A stretch of DNA of 36,910 nucleotides from positions 1 to 36,910 of the forward strand of contig JAFLRM010000034.1 of NCBI GenBank assembly GCA_022511465.1. The letters are read 5' to 3'. A program made the position numbers and the translations under genes. Below, in pieces: positions 18,575-27,798 of this stretch (positions are counted from its first letter, which is position 1; each line of letters starts with the position of its first letter). The notes under the pieces are model-generated. The model ran no database searches. It was not told the origin of the DNA and saw only the letters and a list, made by a program, of their open reading frames with translations. Origin of the DNA: Acetatifactor sp. Lineage in GTDB: Bacteria > Bacillota > Clostridia > Lachnospirales > Lachnospiraceae.

Positions 18575-18617
18575 TTGTATTTCCACCTATTTTGATAATA
18601 TAAAAAGCGTTTTTCTT

Positions 18618-19446
18618 TTACATCAAAATCTGACATAGATTATTCCTCTTGGCTGTGTTTTTCCTTTTGTTGTAAATAAAATATGGTCTTGCAATGTCCT
18701 CATCCGTTTCCGTACATAACACGATACCAAGAGTTGGGTTGTCATCAATACCTTTTTTCAACTCATCATACATGCGGATATACATATCCATCTGCCCCAC
18801 ATCCTGATGGGTAATTTTGTCTGTTTTCAAGTCTATGAGAACAAAACACTTTAAAATGTAATTGTAAAATACAAGATCAATAAAATAATCCTCTTTCTCA
18901 GTTTTTATGTGCTGCTGACGGGCAACAAAGGCATATCCTTTTCCCAATTCCATCAAAAATTTCTGGAGATTGGATATAATACTGGTTTCCAATTTGGTCT
19001 CTGTAAAGTCTGTATTAGAAGATAACCCTAGAAATTTAGCAATCACAGGGTTTTTGATAAACTCCAGCTTATCATTTTGAAAATCAGCAGTCTTATCCTG
19101 CATTTCTTTCTCTACTAATTCTTTATTCTGAGATTGTAACATTCGGTAGTAATATTGCGTATTGATATTGCGCTGCAAAGTACGAACGCTCCATGTCTGT
19201 TCAAAGGCTTCCTTTTCGTACCAGCTGCGGGCTTTTTCATCTTTTACCTGTATTAGACATCTATAATGCGACCAAGAAAGTAACCTATGAGATTTTCCAC
19301 ACAGTGTGTGGAAAATCTCAGGAAAAGATTTATAAAAAGAATAAAAATTATATAGATTTGTTTTTGTAAAACCTTTCCCGTATATTTTCGGTTTTCTGAT
19401 AAACACTCATAATATCAGTATTTTCGATTTTTATTAGTTCATTCAT
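18618..19446 (-). pseudogene. Decayed YhcG/DUF1016 PD-(D/E)XK nuclease gene
   Basis: The native start is the ATG at 19446, behind GGGAAGGG, and reads MNELIKIENTDIM, a typical start for this family. That frame stops after 32 codons. The body continues in another frame from about 19400 with YGKGFTKTNLYNFYSF, then the nuclease core IDLVFY...IDLK near 18830-18860. Compared with the family (about 350 residues), roughly 65-80 residues are missing after the first 13. A second loss follows ETDEDIAR; the usual tail is recognisable only in a third frame (IFYLQQKEK, stop at 18640-18642). Two frame-breaking internal deletions make an active nuclease unlikely. An open frame of 262 codons (18618-19406) remains. 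The comparison with the family is from memory. Confidence 0.65.
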
Positions 19447-19614
19447 AATTACCCTTCCCTTTTAGATGTCAGTAGCATATGCTGTTGACCATTCTCCAAT
19501 CAAAATCGCTATATGGATCTGAATCAGGAGAACTCCTTATGCTTAATTCTACTACAATTTTTTACACTTTGAAACGGGAAATTTGATCTTTTTCTAATTA
19601 CTGTTACTACCATA

Positions 19615-19643
19615 TTGACAGCAAAGTGCTTATTGTTTATAAT
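19615..19643 (+). promoter_or_regulatory. Promoter of the GntR-ABC operon
   Basis: A perfect TTGACA, 17 bases, and a perfect TATAAT on the plus strand. The predicted start near 19650 rules out the ATG at 19652 as a normal start codon. Confidence 0.9.
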
Positions 19644-19664
19644 GTGTATGTATGTACAGCACAC
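19644..19664. promoter_or_regulatory. Imperfect palindrome after the -10 box (possible GntR operator)
   Basis: GTGT and ACAC flank a TGTA-TG-TACA core, directly over the predicted start. YtrA-type GntR repressors commonly autoregulate through such sites. Confidence 0.45.
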
Positions 19665-19687
19665 TTGAGAAAGGAGAGATTCACCTT

Positions 19688-20062
19688 TTGAAAATACTAA
19701 TCTCAAATACTTCTGATATTCCCTTATATCAACAGATAAAAGATCAGATTAAGGATGCCATATTAAAAGAAGAATTAGTTGAAGGAGACGCACTTCCCTC
19801 TATTCGAATCTTTGCCAATGATCTGAAAGTTAGTGTCTTAACAATTCGACGGGTATACGAGGAATTGGAACAAGAGGGTTTTGTTACAAGTCAGGTAGGA
19901 ATAGGAACTTTTGTATCTACAAGCAATCTTGAACTGCTCCGCGATTCCAAGAGGCGGCTTGTAGAACAAAAAATGCTGGATATGATACAGACAGCAAAAT
20001 CACTGAAAATAAGTAAAGATGAACTCAATGCGATGATGGATATTCTTTACGAGGAGGATTAG
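19688..20062 (+). CDS. GntR family regulator, YtrA subfamily
   Basis: A 124-residue repressor with an N-terminal winged helix (about 8-75; IPLYQQIKDQIKDAI, LPSIRIFANDLKVSVLTIRRVYEELEQEGF) and a short C-terminal helix for dimerisation, as in YtrA rather than full-length GntR. I start it at TTG 19688 because AAAGGAGAG lies 11 bases upstream, the product then begins with the family-typical KILISNTSDIPLY, and an earlier ATG at 19652 coincides with the transcription start. It is the first gene of a four-gene plus-strand operon and is one base from the ABC ATPase. It probably represses its own operon. Confidence 0.92.
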   Translation: MKILISNTSDIPLYQQIKDQIKDAILKEELVEGDALPSIRIFANDLKVSVLTIRRVYEELEQEGFVTSQVGIGTFVSTSNLELLRDSKRRLVEQKMLDMIQTAKSLKISKDELNAMMDILYEED

Positions 20063-20063
20063 A

Positions 20064-20921
20064 ATGAACGATATTTTGACAGTGGACGGCTTAAACAAGT
20101 CGTATGGTGATTTCTCTTTAACAGATGTGACCTTTTCTTTGCCGGAGGGGTGCATAACAGGATTTATTGGCATCAATGGAGCCGGCAAAACTACGACGCT
20201 GCGGGCACTTTTAGGTTTGACGGGCACAATATCCGGCAACATTCAGTTTTTTGGTCTTGACATGAACAAGAACGAAAGGCAGATCAAAGACCGCATTGGT
20301 ATTGTTTTAGATGATGGTGGTTTTTATGAAGAACTATCTTTGGCAGAAATGAAAAGTATCATTTCGTCCGCATATACATCATGGTCTGATCAGGATTTTA
20401 AGCGGTACATGGATATCTTTTCACTCAATCCAAAGCAAAAGATCAACACACTTTCCAAAGGCATGAGAATGAAGTATGCACTTACTCTGGCTCTTTCCCA
20501 CAATGCAGAACTTTTGATCATGGATGAGCCGACAAGCGGACTCGACCCCTTAATCAGAGGACAGCTTATGAAAATCTTAAAAGAGTACATGGAGAATGGC
20601 GGCAAAGGGGTTTTCTTTTCAACGCATATCACCTCTGACCTTGATAAGATTGCCGATATGCTCATTATGATCGACAACGGACACATTATCTTTCAAGAAG
20701 AAAAGGATACTCTGCTTGACTCTTATCGGATCGTAAAGGGTGATGTTCAATCCTTGACCGACAATGTACGCAGTCTCTTTCTGGACATATCGGAAACCGC
20801 ATTTGGTTTTACAGGAATTACAAAACAAGTATCAGAGGTGCGGCATTTCATTCCTGATGTTATTGTGGAGCGTCCCACGATTGAGAATATTATGCTTGGA
20901 AATATCGGAGGTGAAAAATGA
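20064..20921 (+). CDS. ABC transporter ATP-binding protein
   Basis: A 285-residue ATPase. Walker A is GINGAGKTTT, the signature is LSKGMRMKY, Walker B is LLIMDEPTSGLDP and the switch histidine is in FFSTHI. The C-terminal 70 residues are a variable extension. This matches YtrB/BcrA-like exporters next to YtrA-type regulators, often induced by cell-wall antibiotics. The stop overlaps the permease start (ATGA). Confidence 0.95.
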   Translation: MNDILTVDGLNKSYGDFSLTDVTFSLPEGCITGFIGINGAGKTTTLRALLGLTGTISGNIQFFGLDMNKNERQIKDRIGIVLDDGGFYEELSLAEMKSIISSAYTSWSDQDFKRYMDIFSLNPKQKINTLSKGMRMKYALTLALSHNAELLIMDEPTSGLDPLIRGQLMKILKEYMENGGKGVFFSTHITSDLDKIADMLIMIDNGHIIFQEEKDTLLDSYRIVKGDVQSLTDNVRSLFLDISETAFGFTGITKQVSEVRHFIPDVIVERPTIENIMLGNIGGEK

Positions 20922-21559
20922 TGTTATTCGCCCTACTTAAAAAGGATTTTCTGATCGTTAAAAAATATGTGCTGTTTATGCTTATAGTTGCTGTTATCAT
21001 CCCACCTTTCATGCTTTGGCGGGCGCCAGAGTTTACGGGAGTTTTAGGTTTTATGCTCTCTGTCATTTTTGTCGATTTCATGTTGTTGCAATATGTATCT
21101 CTGAAAGAGTATCAATTCCCAAAGGCGGCGACATTACTGTGTGCCATGCCATTCCCGCGAAAAATGATGGTCCTGTCAAAATACATTTTCTGCATGGCGA
21201 TCTATGTGATCTGTTGTATCATTTTTGGAATTGAAACTTTGATCATTCCCAAATTAGGAACATCAAACATAAAGCTGTTCGCACTTATGTTTCTTGTAAC
21301 ATCTGTTTTGATCAGTGTTTATCTGCCTATACAGTATAAGCTGGGGTATGAGAAAACAAGGTTTGCTTTCGTGGTGGTTTATATGGCTTCTCCCGTTATC
21401 CTGCCGCTGCTTATGAAAATGGAAATCCTAAGCTTAAACTTCCTTTCCATGTTTTCGCCATTTCTTGTTAATGGCGGTATTGTTATAATTGGTTTTGTGG
21501 TCTTAGTAATATCAGCTTATATATCTACGGAAATTTACGATAAAGCGGACCTTGCGTAA
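20918..21559 (+). CDS. ABC-2 type transporter permease
   Basis: A 213-residue membrane protein with about six hydrophobic segments and no soluble domain. A GGAGG site seven bases ahead supports the ATG at 20918. The phrase YPIQYKLGYEKTR-like region (PIQYKLGYEKTRF, near residue 135) is typical of ABC-2 permeases associated with YtrA/B systems. It pairs with the ATPase upstream. The substrate is unknown; peptide or lipid-linked compounds are plausible. Confidence 0.88.
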   Translation: MMLFALLKKDFLIVKKYVLFMLIVAVIIPPFMLWRAPEFTGVLGFMLSVIFVDFMLLQYVSLKEYQFPKAATLLCAMPFPRKMMVLSKYIFCMAIYVICCIIFGIETLIIPKLGTSNIKLFALMFLVTSVLISVYLPIQYKLGYEKTRFAFVVVYMASPVILPLLMKMEILSLNFLSMFSPFLVNGGIVIIGFVVLVISAYISTEIYDKADLA

Positions 21560-21579
21560 AAAGAGTGTGAGGTGGGATT

Positions 21580-21963
21580 ATGGATAAAGACACTGTATTT
21601 CTTTATATCATTGCTGCAATAACATTGTGTTTTGGATTGATAAACGGTATTCAACTTCTTATAAAAAAGAACAAAACGGCGCAGACAGTTGGAACGGTTA
21701 CCTCTATCAAAACGCTCAATCCGGAAACAACAAAATTCCGCAATTCAAAATGGGCAATCGTCTCATATAAAGTGAATGGAAAAACTTATCAATCGCAAAA
21801 CCGCATACAGGTGTCAATGGCGTCACAGATCGGAACGCCTGTCCCCGTGCGTTATGACACGAATAATCCGGAAAAATTGTATAGTTTTTCTGTTTCGAGA
21901 ATTGTTGTTTCACTTTTAGTTGCTGTTATCTGCATTGTAGCGGCTATATTCAATTTCGTATAG
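21580..21963 (+). CDS. DUF3592-like membrane protein
   Basis: A 127-residue protein with one membrane helix at each end (about 5-25 and 106-126) and a beta-rich middle (about 33-100: VGTVTSIKT, WAIVSYKVNGKTYQSQN, VPVRYDTNNPEKLY), the DUF3592 pattern. An SD GAGGTGGG precedes the ATG. It is the last gene of the GntR-ABC operon, 20 bases after the permease. Its last 14 bases overlap the 3' end of the convergent trpA, and no terminator separates the two. Confidence 0.82.
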   Translation: MDKDTVFLYIIAAITLCFGLINGIQLLIKKNKTAQTVGTVTSIKTLNPETTKFRNSKWAIVSYKVNGKTYQSQNRIQVSMASQIGTPVPVRYDTNNPEKLYSFSVSRIVVSLLVAVICIVAAIFNFV

Positions 21964-22741
21964 AACACACAGCATCCTTCATACTCTTCACATAGTCATA
22001 CAGATACGGCCCAGCATCCTTCCCATGCTCTGCAATGATCCTCACAATAGCGCTTCCCACGATGGCTCCGTCAGAGACACCCGCCATCTTCTTCGCCTGC
22101 TCGGGAGTGCTGATGCCAAAGCCGATGGCACAGGGCACATCCGTCACCTTGCGGATGCTCTCCACCATGGAGGCAAGATCCGTCTTGATCTCACTGCGCA
22201 CGCCGGTGACACCCATGGAGCTCACCACATAGATGAAGCCCTTTGCCTCGGATGCGATGGCCTGTATGCGGCTCTCGGAGGTGGGCGAGATCATGGAGAC
22301 CAGCGCCACATTGTGGGCGTTTGCCGGCTCCTCCACCTCCGCCTTCTCCTCGAAGGGCACATCCGGAATAATGATAGCACCTACATCAAGCTCCTCACAC
22401 TTTGCAAAGAACCGGTCATAGCCGTAGTGGAACACCGGATTTACATATGTCATAAAAGCGAGAGGAATCCGTGACTTCTCTCTCACTCTCTTTACAATCT
22501 CAAAGACGCCGTCCGTGGTCATGCCGTTTTTCAGGGAACGGATATTCGCCTCCTGAATGACTACGCCCTCTGCGGTGGGATCGGAGAAAGGAATACCAAT
22601 CTCGATCAGATCCACCCCCGCGCGATCCATCTCCAAAATATAGTTTACCGTGCTGTCCGCATCGGGATCCCCCGCGGTCAAGAATCCGATAAACGCCTTT
22701 TTATTGGGTGTTTCGAACACCTTTGCAAGCTTGTTAATCAT
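21950..22741 (-). CDS. trpA: Tryptophan synthase alpha chain
   Basis: A 263-residue TIM barrel that cleaves indole-3-glycerol phosphate to indole and glyceraldehyde-3-phosphate. Catalytic E47 is in [15 protein letters not shown], and the second acid is in IIPDVPFEE. The phosphate loops [11 protein letters not shown] and GFGIST are present. The length is normal. It overlaps trpB by eight bases. It is the last trp gene and converges on DUF3592 with a 14-base overlap. Confidence 0.96.
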   Translation of the reverse strand: MINKLAKVFETPNKKAFIGFLTAGDPDADSTVNYILEMDRAGVDLIEIGIPFSDPTAEGVVIQEANIRSLKNGMTTDGVFEIVKRVREKSRIPLAFMTYVNPVFHYGYDRFFAKCEELDVGAIIIPDVPFEEKAEVEEPANAHNVALVSMISPTSESRIQAIASEAKGFIYVVSSMGVTGVRSEIKTDLASMVESIRKVTDVPCAIGFGISTPEQAKKMAGVSDGAIVGSAIVRIIAEHGKDAGPYLYDYVKSMKDAVCSIRN

Positions 22742-23918
22742 GGATATCTACCCCCCTGTATCTGGCAATGGCAGCCACGTCTTTATCTCCCCGTCCGGAC
22801 ACGCACACGATGATGCTCTGGTCGGGACTGTAATTCTTTGCAATCTTTCTCACCTGCGCCACAGCATGGGCGCTCTCAATGGCAGGGATGATACCCTCCA
22901 TCTTGGACAGATATTCAAAGGCGTCCACCGCCTCGTCGTCCGTGACCGGCACATATTTTGCCCTGCCAATATCGTGCAGGTAGGCGTGCTCCGGCCCGAT
23001 ACCCGGATAATCAAGCCCCGCCGAGATAGAGTACACCGGTGCGATCTGTCCGTACTCATTCTGGCAGAAATAGGACTTCATACCGTGGAAAATACCGATA
23101 CTTCCCTTCGCAATCGTGGCCGCGTGCTGGTCCGTGTCGATTCCTTTCCCTGCCGCCTCGCAGCCGATCAACTCCACTTCCTTATCCTCAATGAAATTAT
23201 AAAACATTCCGATGGAGTTGCTGCCGCCACCCACACAGGCCACCACAGCCGCAGGAAGCTTTCCCTCCGCCTTTAATATCTGCTCCTTGGCCTCTCTGCT
23301 GATGACACTCTGAAAGTCACGCACGATCATGGGAAATGGATGCGGTCCCATAACGGAACCCAGGCAGTAGTGGGTGTCATCCACCCGGTTACTCCACTCT
23401 CTCATGGCATCGTTGACGGCATCCTTCAGAGTCATGGTTCCGGTGGTCACCGCGTTCACCTTTGCCCCCAGAAGCTCCATCCGGTACACATTTAACGCCT
23501 GCCTCTCGGTGTCCTCCCTGCCCATGAAGATCTCACACTCCATGCCAAGCAAAGCCGCCGCGGTGGCGGTTGCCACACCATGCTGCCCTGCACCGGTCTC
23601 TGCGATCAGGCGTGTCTTCCCCATCTTCTTGGCTAAGAGCGCCTGTCCCAGCACATTGTTGATCTTGTGAGAGCCGGTGTGATTTAAATCTTCGCGCTTC
23701 AGATAAATTTTTGCACCGCCCAGATCCTTGGTCATCTTCTCCGCATAGTACAGGAGGGAAGGCCTTCCGGCGTACTCATTCAAAAGCTTATTCAGTTCCG
23801 CATTAAACTCCGGATCCTTCTTGTAATGCTCATAAGCCTCCTCAAGACGGATCAACTCGTTCATCAAAGTCTCGGAGATATACTGCCCTCCATGTATTCC
23901 ATAACGTCCTTCACTCAT
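22734..23918 (-). CDS. trpB: Tryptophan synthase beta chain
   Basis: A 394-residue PLP enzyme joining indole and serine. The PLP lysine is K85 in [10 protein letters not shown], the acid is in AETGAGQHG, and the phosphate loop is GGGSNSIG. It is the classical TrpB1 form, which works with TrpA. SD AAAGGA lies ahead of the ATG, 15 bases after trpF. Confidence 0.97.
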   Translation of the reverse strand: MSEGRYGIHGGQYISETLMNELIRLEEAYEHYKKDPEFNAELNKLLNEYAGRPSLLYYAEKMTKDLGGAKIYLKREDLNHTGSHKINNVLGQALLAKKMGKTRLIAETGAGQHGVATATAAALLGMECEIFMGREDTERQALNVYRMELLGAKVNAVTTGTMTLKDAVNDAMREWSNRVDDTHYCLGSVMGPHPFPMIVRDFQSVISREAKEQILKAEGKLPAAVVACVGGGSNSIGMFYNFIEDKEVELIGCEAAGKGIDTDQHAATIAKGSIGIFHGMKSYFCQNEYGQIAPVYSISAGLDYPGIGPEHAYLHDIGRAKYVPVTDDEAVDAFEYLSKMEGIIPAIESAHAVAQVRKIAKNYSPDQSIIVCVSGRGDKDVAAIARYRGVDIHD

Positions 23919-23933
23919 TGTCTGTGGTCCTTT

Positions 23934-24545
23934 CTATTTATATTTGTTGCGAACAGCCTGTACTGCCTGAAATATCTTCTCACAATCCTTCACGCCGTCA
24001 GTCTCCACGCCGGAGCTTAGATCAATGGCGTATGGATGGATTCTTGCGATCGCCTCCGGAATATTCTCCGGATTTAATCCTCCTGCCAAAAAAAACGGTC
24101 TGTCAACATTTTGAAGTAAAGTCCAGTCAAACACTTTTCCGGTGCCGGTGCCGCTGTCAAATAGAAGGTAATCCGCCCGAGAGTCAAGCCATGCCTCCAC
24201 GTCGGCCCTCTCTCTCACTGTCACCGCTTTGATAACAGGCTTTCCGGTTGCCGCCTGAATGACCCGGACATCTTCCTCTGTCTCATTTCCATGCAGCTGC
24301 GCCATGTCAATAATGCCGTCCCTCAAAAGTCCGATCACCTGATCTCTGGGCTCGTTTAGAAACACACCCACCGCCACAATATCGGGTGAAAGAAGCTTTC
24401 GATAACGCGCTGCCTGCTCTCTTGTTACCTGTCTGCGTCTCTTTGCAAACACAAAGCCGATATAGTCCGGCTTAGCTTGATTGGCATAGTCAACATCACA
24501 GTCTCGAAACAGGCCGCAAATCTTAATCTTGGTGCTATTCTTCAT
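23934..24545 (-). CDS. trpF: Phosphoribosylanthranilate isomerase
   Basis: A 203-residue TIM barrel for the Amadori rearrangement of PRA to CdRP. The catalytic cysteine is in KIKICG and the acid in LLFDSGTGTGKVFDW; LAGGLNPENI binds phosphate. The ATG at 24545 matches family starts; a TTG three codons upstream sits closer to the GAGGGAG site, so the start is uncertain. Its own substrate requires TrpD, which is not in this operon. Confidence 0.94.
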   Translation of the reverse strand: MKNSTKIKICGLFRDCDVDYANQAKPDYIGFVFAKRRRQVTREQAARYRKLLSPDIVAVGVFLNEPRDQVIGLLRDGIIDMAQLHGNETEEDVRVIQAATGKPVIKAVTVRERADVEAWLDSRADYLLFDSGTGTGKVFDWTLLQNVDRPFFLAGGLNPENIPEAIARIHPYAIDLSSGVETDGVKDCEKIFQAVQAVRNKYK

Positions 24546-24569
24546 ACCCTGCAATAAACTCCCTCTTTA

Positions 24570-25349
24570 CTATCGGCCGGACAACTCCCGCAGCATCCCT
24601 TCCTTGTCGCCACTCCGCATAAGAGTCTCGCCGATCAGGACTGCATCCGTTCCATTCTCCTCCAGGCATACAATGTCTTCTCTGGTCTTCATGCCGCTCT
24701 CGGACACAAAGAGTATATCCCTGGGCACCAACTCCCTCAAGCGGATGGAATTGTTGATATCCACAGTAAAATCTTGAAGATTGCGATTGTTCACACCGAT
24801 AATGCGCGCCTTTGCTTTTAACGCCATCTCAATCTCCCGCTCGTCGTGTGCCTCCACCAGGGCGGACAGACCAAGCTCCTTTGCAATCCCCGCGTACTCT
24901 TCCAGCTGATCCTGAGACAGGATGGCACAGATCAAAAGAATTGCATCCGCGCCGATCTTCTTGGCCTCATAGATCATGTACTCATGAACCGTAAAATCCT
25001 TTCGCAGAAGAGGTAGCTGTACCTCTTTGCGAATACTGGACAGATATCCGTTATTTCCCTGAAAAAAGAAGGGCTCCGTCAGGACAGAGATAGCGTCAGC
25101 CCCTGCTGCCTCATACTCCTTCGCAATCTGAACATAAGGAAAACGCTCTGCGATCAGCCCCTTGGAGGGCGATGCCTTCTTGACTTCGCAGATAAAACTT
25201 ACTTTATCTTTGGAAAGCGCCCTCTCAAAGGGAAAGCCGGTATCTTTCTCCATGTCCAGAGCGGCTGCCTTTATCTCTGCAAGAGGTTTACTCTCCATCT
25301 GTGCCTCTATTCGTTCCTTTGTCGCTTTCGCAATGGTATCTAGTATCAT
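24570..25349 (-). CDS. trpC: Indole-3-glycerol phosphate synthase
   Basis: A 259-residue TIM barrel closing the indole ring. It contains FICEVKKASPSKG, LLRKDFTV, LVEAHDEREIE, GVNNRNLQDF and VSESGM, including the catalytic lysines and glutamates. I use the ATG at 25349 (MILDTI, the usual family start, with GGAG seven bases upstream) over the ATG four codons earlier. The preceding gene is trpG with only 37 bases between, where trpD would be expected. Confidence 0.95.
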   Translation of the reverse strand: MILDTIAKATKERIEAQMESKPLAEIKAAALDMEKDTGFPFERALSKDKVSFICEVKKASPSKGLIAERFPYVQIAKEYEAAGADAISVLTEPFFFQGNNGYLSSIRKEVQLPLLRKDFTVHEYMIYEAKKIGADAILLICAILSQDQLEEYAGIAKELGLSALVEAHDEREIEMALKAKARIIGVNNRNLQDFTVDINNSIRLRELVPRDILFVSESGMKTREDIVCLEENGTDAVLIGETLMRSGDKEGMLRELSGR

Positions 25350-25386
25350 ACAAAACTCCATTCGTTATTTTTTTGATCGAAAAGTA

Positions 25387-25950
25387 TCATCTCAAGAAAT
25401 TTTCCATAATCTGTTTCCCATCAGGGGTCAGCACCGACTCCGGATGAAACTGCACCCCATACACAGGAAACTTTGCATGTTCCACGGCCATCACTTCTCC
25501 ATCCTCTGTAATTGCCGTAACCTTCAGTTCCTGTGGAATACTCTCCGGACTCGCCGCCAGGGAATGATATCTTGCCACTGTGATCTCCTTCTCCATTCCA
25601 CGGAAGAGAACACTTTCCGCATTCAACGTCGCAACAGACTGTTTGCCGTGCATCAGTTCCTTTGCATAAGTGACGTTGGCTCCAAACACCTCGCAGATGG
25701 CCTGATGTCCCAGACAGATTCCCAGAATCGGGATCTTCCCCGCAAAATACCGTATCACATCCTCGCAGACTCCTGCGTCGGAAGGCTTTCCGGGACCGGG
25801 GGACAAGATAATGTGGGAGGGAGCAATCTTCTCGATCTCCTCCACTGTCATCTCGTCGTTGCGGATCACTTTGATATCCGGGTCCACAGAACCCACCAAC
25901 TGATATACATTATAAGAAAAACTGTCATAATTATCAATTAAAAGAATCAT
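25387..25950 (-). CDS. trpG: Anthranilate synthase component II (glutamine amidotransferase)
   Basis: A 187-residue class I amidotransferase supplying ammonia to TrpE. The oxyanion motif is LSPGPGKP, the nucleophile is C79 in GICLGHQ, and the catalytic His/Glu are in YGVQFHPES. The start ATG at 25950 overlaps the trpE stop by one base (TAATG), so translation is coupled; longer readings from upstream would lie inside trpE. It is not fused to TrpD. Confidence 0.96.
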   Translation of the reverse strand: MILLIDNYDSFSYNVYQLVGSVDPDIKVIRNDEMTVEEIEKIAPSHIILSPGPGKPSDAGVCEDVIRYFAGKIPILGICLGHQAICEVFGANVTYAKELMHGKQSVATLNAESVLFRGMEKEITVARYHSLAASPESIPQELKVTAITEDGEVMAVEHAKFPVYGVQFHPESVLTPDGKQIMENFLR

Positions 25951-27425
25951 TATTCTAGTCCCTCCTGCGCAAGGCCAATGGCATTTCGCACCGCCGCAGC
26001 CTTTTGAATGCACTCTCTATATTCCTTCTCTGGCACGCTGTCCGCCACGATACCGGCTCCTGAGCGGATGAATACCTTGCCGTTTTTGGAGAAAGCCAGA
26101 CGAATGGCTATGCAAGTGTCCAGATTGCCCGTGAAGGACACATAGCCAATCGCTCCCCCGTAGATGCCGCGCTTGTTGTTCTCCAATTCATTGATGATCT
26201 CGCAGGCGCGGAGCTTGGGCGCTCCCGACAGAGTTCCGGCAGGCAGGATGGCGTCCACCGCATCCAACGCATCCCTATCCTCTCGTATGATACCGCTGAC
26301 GGTGGAACCGATGTGCATCACATGGGAGTAACGCTCGATGGACATATATTTTTCCACTCGGACTGTTCCGATCTGACTGATCTTGCCGATATCGTTTCTT
26401 CCCAAGTCCACCAGCATATTATGCTCGGCCCGCTCTTTCTCGTCCGCGAGAAGCTCTTTCTCCAACGCCTGATCTTCCTCCTCGGTAGCACCCCTTGGTC
26501 TGGTGCCCGCCAGCGGGAAAGTGTAGAGTTTTCCCTGTTCCAGCTTCACCAGCGTCTCCGGGCTTGCCCCTGCGATCTCACCGTCATTGCCCGAGAAATA
26601 GAACATATAGGGGGAAGGGTTAGTGGTGCGCAGCACACGATAGGCATCTAAAAGACTGCCCTCCATCTCCGCTTCCAGACGATTTGACAACACCACTTGA
26701 AAGATATCCCCTTCTCTAATGTAGTGCTTTGCCTTGTTTACCATATGACAGTATTCTTCCTCGTTGAACAGAGGAGAAAAGTCTCCTTTGATCTGAAGTG
26801 GCACCCTGGACGCCTTCTCTCCGGTCTTTAAAAGCTGCTTCATATTTTCCAGTTCTATGACAGCCTTATTATAATTGGCCTCCAGTTCATCGGTCTTCAC
26901 ATTGACGATGAGGATGATCTTCTGTCTGTAATTGTCAAAAACAATGACCCGATGGAACAGCATCAGGTTCACATCCTGAAACCCCTCCTCATCCTTCGCA
27001 TCCAGCTTGAGTGTCGGTTCGCTGTACTTGATATGATCGTAGGAAAAATATCCCACCAAACCGCCGGTAAAGGGTGGCAGATAGTCCAGCTTGGGACTTT
27101 TGTTCTCCTCGATAACAGATCGGATCAGCCCTCTCACGTCCTCATCCGTGGTCCGGCTGGTCATGGGCGACTTCACGGTGATCTTTCCATTGTAGCAGGT
27201 AATCTCCATCAGGGGATCATAACCCAGAAAAGAATAACGTCCCCAGCGCTTGTTCGCCTCCGCACTCTCCAACAGATACACATGACCACTCACTTTCTTA
27301 AGAATACGCAGCACCTCGATAGGTGTGGATGTGTCCGCATATATTTCCGTGCTGACAGGGATCGCTCCGTAGGCTCCCGATCCAGCAAGCTCTTTACATT
27401 CCTCCAAAGTAGGCTGTATTTTCAC
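25950..27425 (-). CDS. trpE: Anthranilate synthase component I
   Basis: A 491-residue chorismate-using enzyme and the first committed step to tryptophan. The N-terminal LLESAEANKRWGRYSFLG carries the feedback-binding LLES motif. The C-terminal catalytic part includes GASPETLVKLE, PLAGTRPRG and GAIGYVSFTG. I prefer GTG 27425 as start because GGAGGAG lies six bases upstream; the ATG at 27440 has its AGGAA site touching the start codon. It is the first gene after the T-box leader. Confidence 0.95.
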   Translation of the reverse strand: MKIQPTLEECKELAGSGAYGAIPVSTEIYADTSTPIEVLRILKKVSGHVYLLESAEANKRWGRYSFLGYDPLMEITCYNGKITVKSPMTSRTTDEDVRGLIRSVIEENKSPKLDYLPPFTGGLVGYFSYDHIKYSEPTLKLDAKDEEGFQDVNLMLFHRVIVFDNYRQKIILIVNVKTDELEANYNKAVIELENMKQLLKTGEKASRVPLQIKGDFSPLFNEEEYCHMVNKAKHYIREGDIFQVVLSNRLEAEMEGSLLDAYRVLRTTNPSPYMFYFSGNDGEIAGASPETLVKLEQGKLYTFPLAGTRPRGATEEEDQALEKELLADEKERAEHNMLVDLGRNDIGKISQIGTVRVEKYMSIERYSHVMHIGSTVSGIIREDRDALDAVDAILPAGTLSGAPKLRACEIINELENNKRGIYGGAIGYVSFTGNLDTCIAIRLAFSKNGKVFIRSGAGIVADSVPEKEYRECIQKAAAVRNAIGLAQEGLE

Positions 27426-27448
27426 CTTGTTCTCCTCCATTTCCTATG

Positions 27449-27492
27449 AAAAAAAACCGCCCATGACAGATTATCTTTCTGTCAAGGACGGG
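27449..27492 (-). terminator. T-box attenuator of the trp operon
   Basis: On the minus strand CCGTCCTTGACAG pairs with CTGTCATGGGCGG (13 positions, one wobble, one mismatch), then eight T. It ends nine bases before the ATG at 27440. Confidence 0.92.
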
Positions 27493-27732
27493 ATGAATCT
27501 ACATCTCGCGGTGCCACCTTGCTTCACGCTCTCGCGTGCTCTTTAGGATACCAACATATCCTTGGCAACTAACGTATGCCTCACGTCGCAGAATACTTGA
27601 ATACTCTTTCCCTGCGCCCTCCGTGGTCCATTTGACAGCCTGCGTTTCCAACCTTTCTCAGCAACCGGTCTCTCTGTAAGTGCATTTACTGCCGTTATCT
27701 CCACATCTACGGTTTGTGTCCGCTATTTATTT
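27449..27732 (-). ncRNA. Tryptophan T-box leader with specifier UGG
   Basis: The leader contains the T-box sequence (AAGGTGGCACCGCGAG at 27505-27520), whose bulge UGGC complements the GCCA end of tRNA-Trp. It also has a Stem I with a specifier loop carrying UGG (27628-27630, context AAATGGACC). Uncharged tRNA-Trp should stabilise the antiterminator; charged tRNA allows termination before trpE. The 284-base length is normal. Confidence 0.93.
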
Positions 27733-27741
27733 ACTTTTATT

Positions 27742-27770
27742 ATAGTAAACCCGAGAGAATGATGTGTCAA
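27742..27770 (-). promoter_or_regulatory. trp operon promoter
   Basis: A perfect TTGACA, 17 bases, TACTAT, with an overlapping TATAAT three bases further. It starts within 30 bases of the end of the amidase-deacetylase gene, with no terminator visible between. Confidence 0.85.
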
Positions 27771-27798
27771 GAGCTTTTTACTTTTCCGTATATAATCT

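Noticed and set aside
19652..19687. ATG at 19652 as start of the GntR regulator
   Set aside because: It coincides with the predicted transcription start and has no SD; TTG at 19688 has both SD and family-typical N-terminus.
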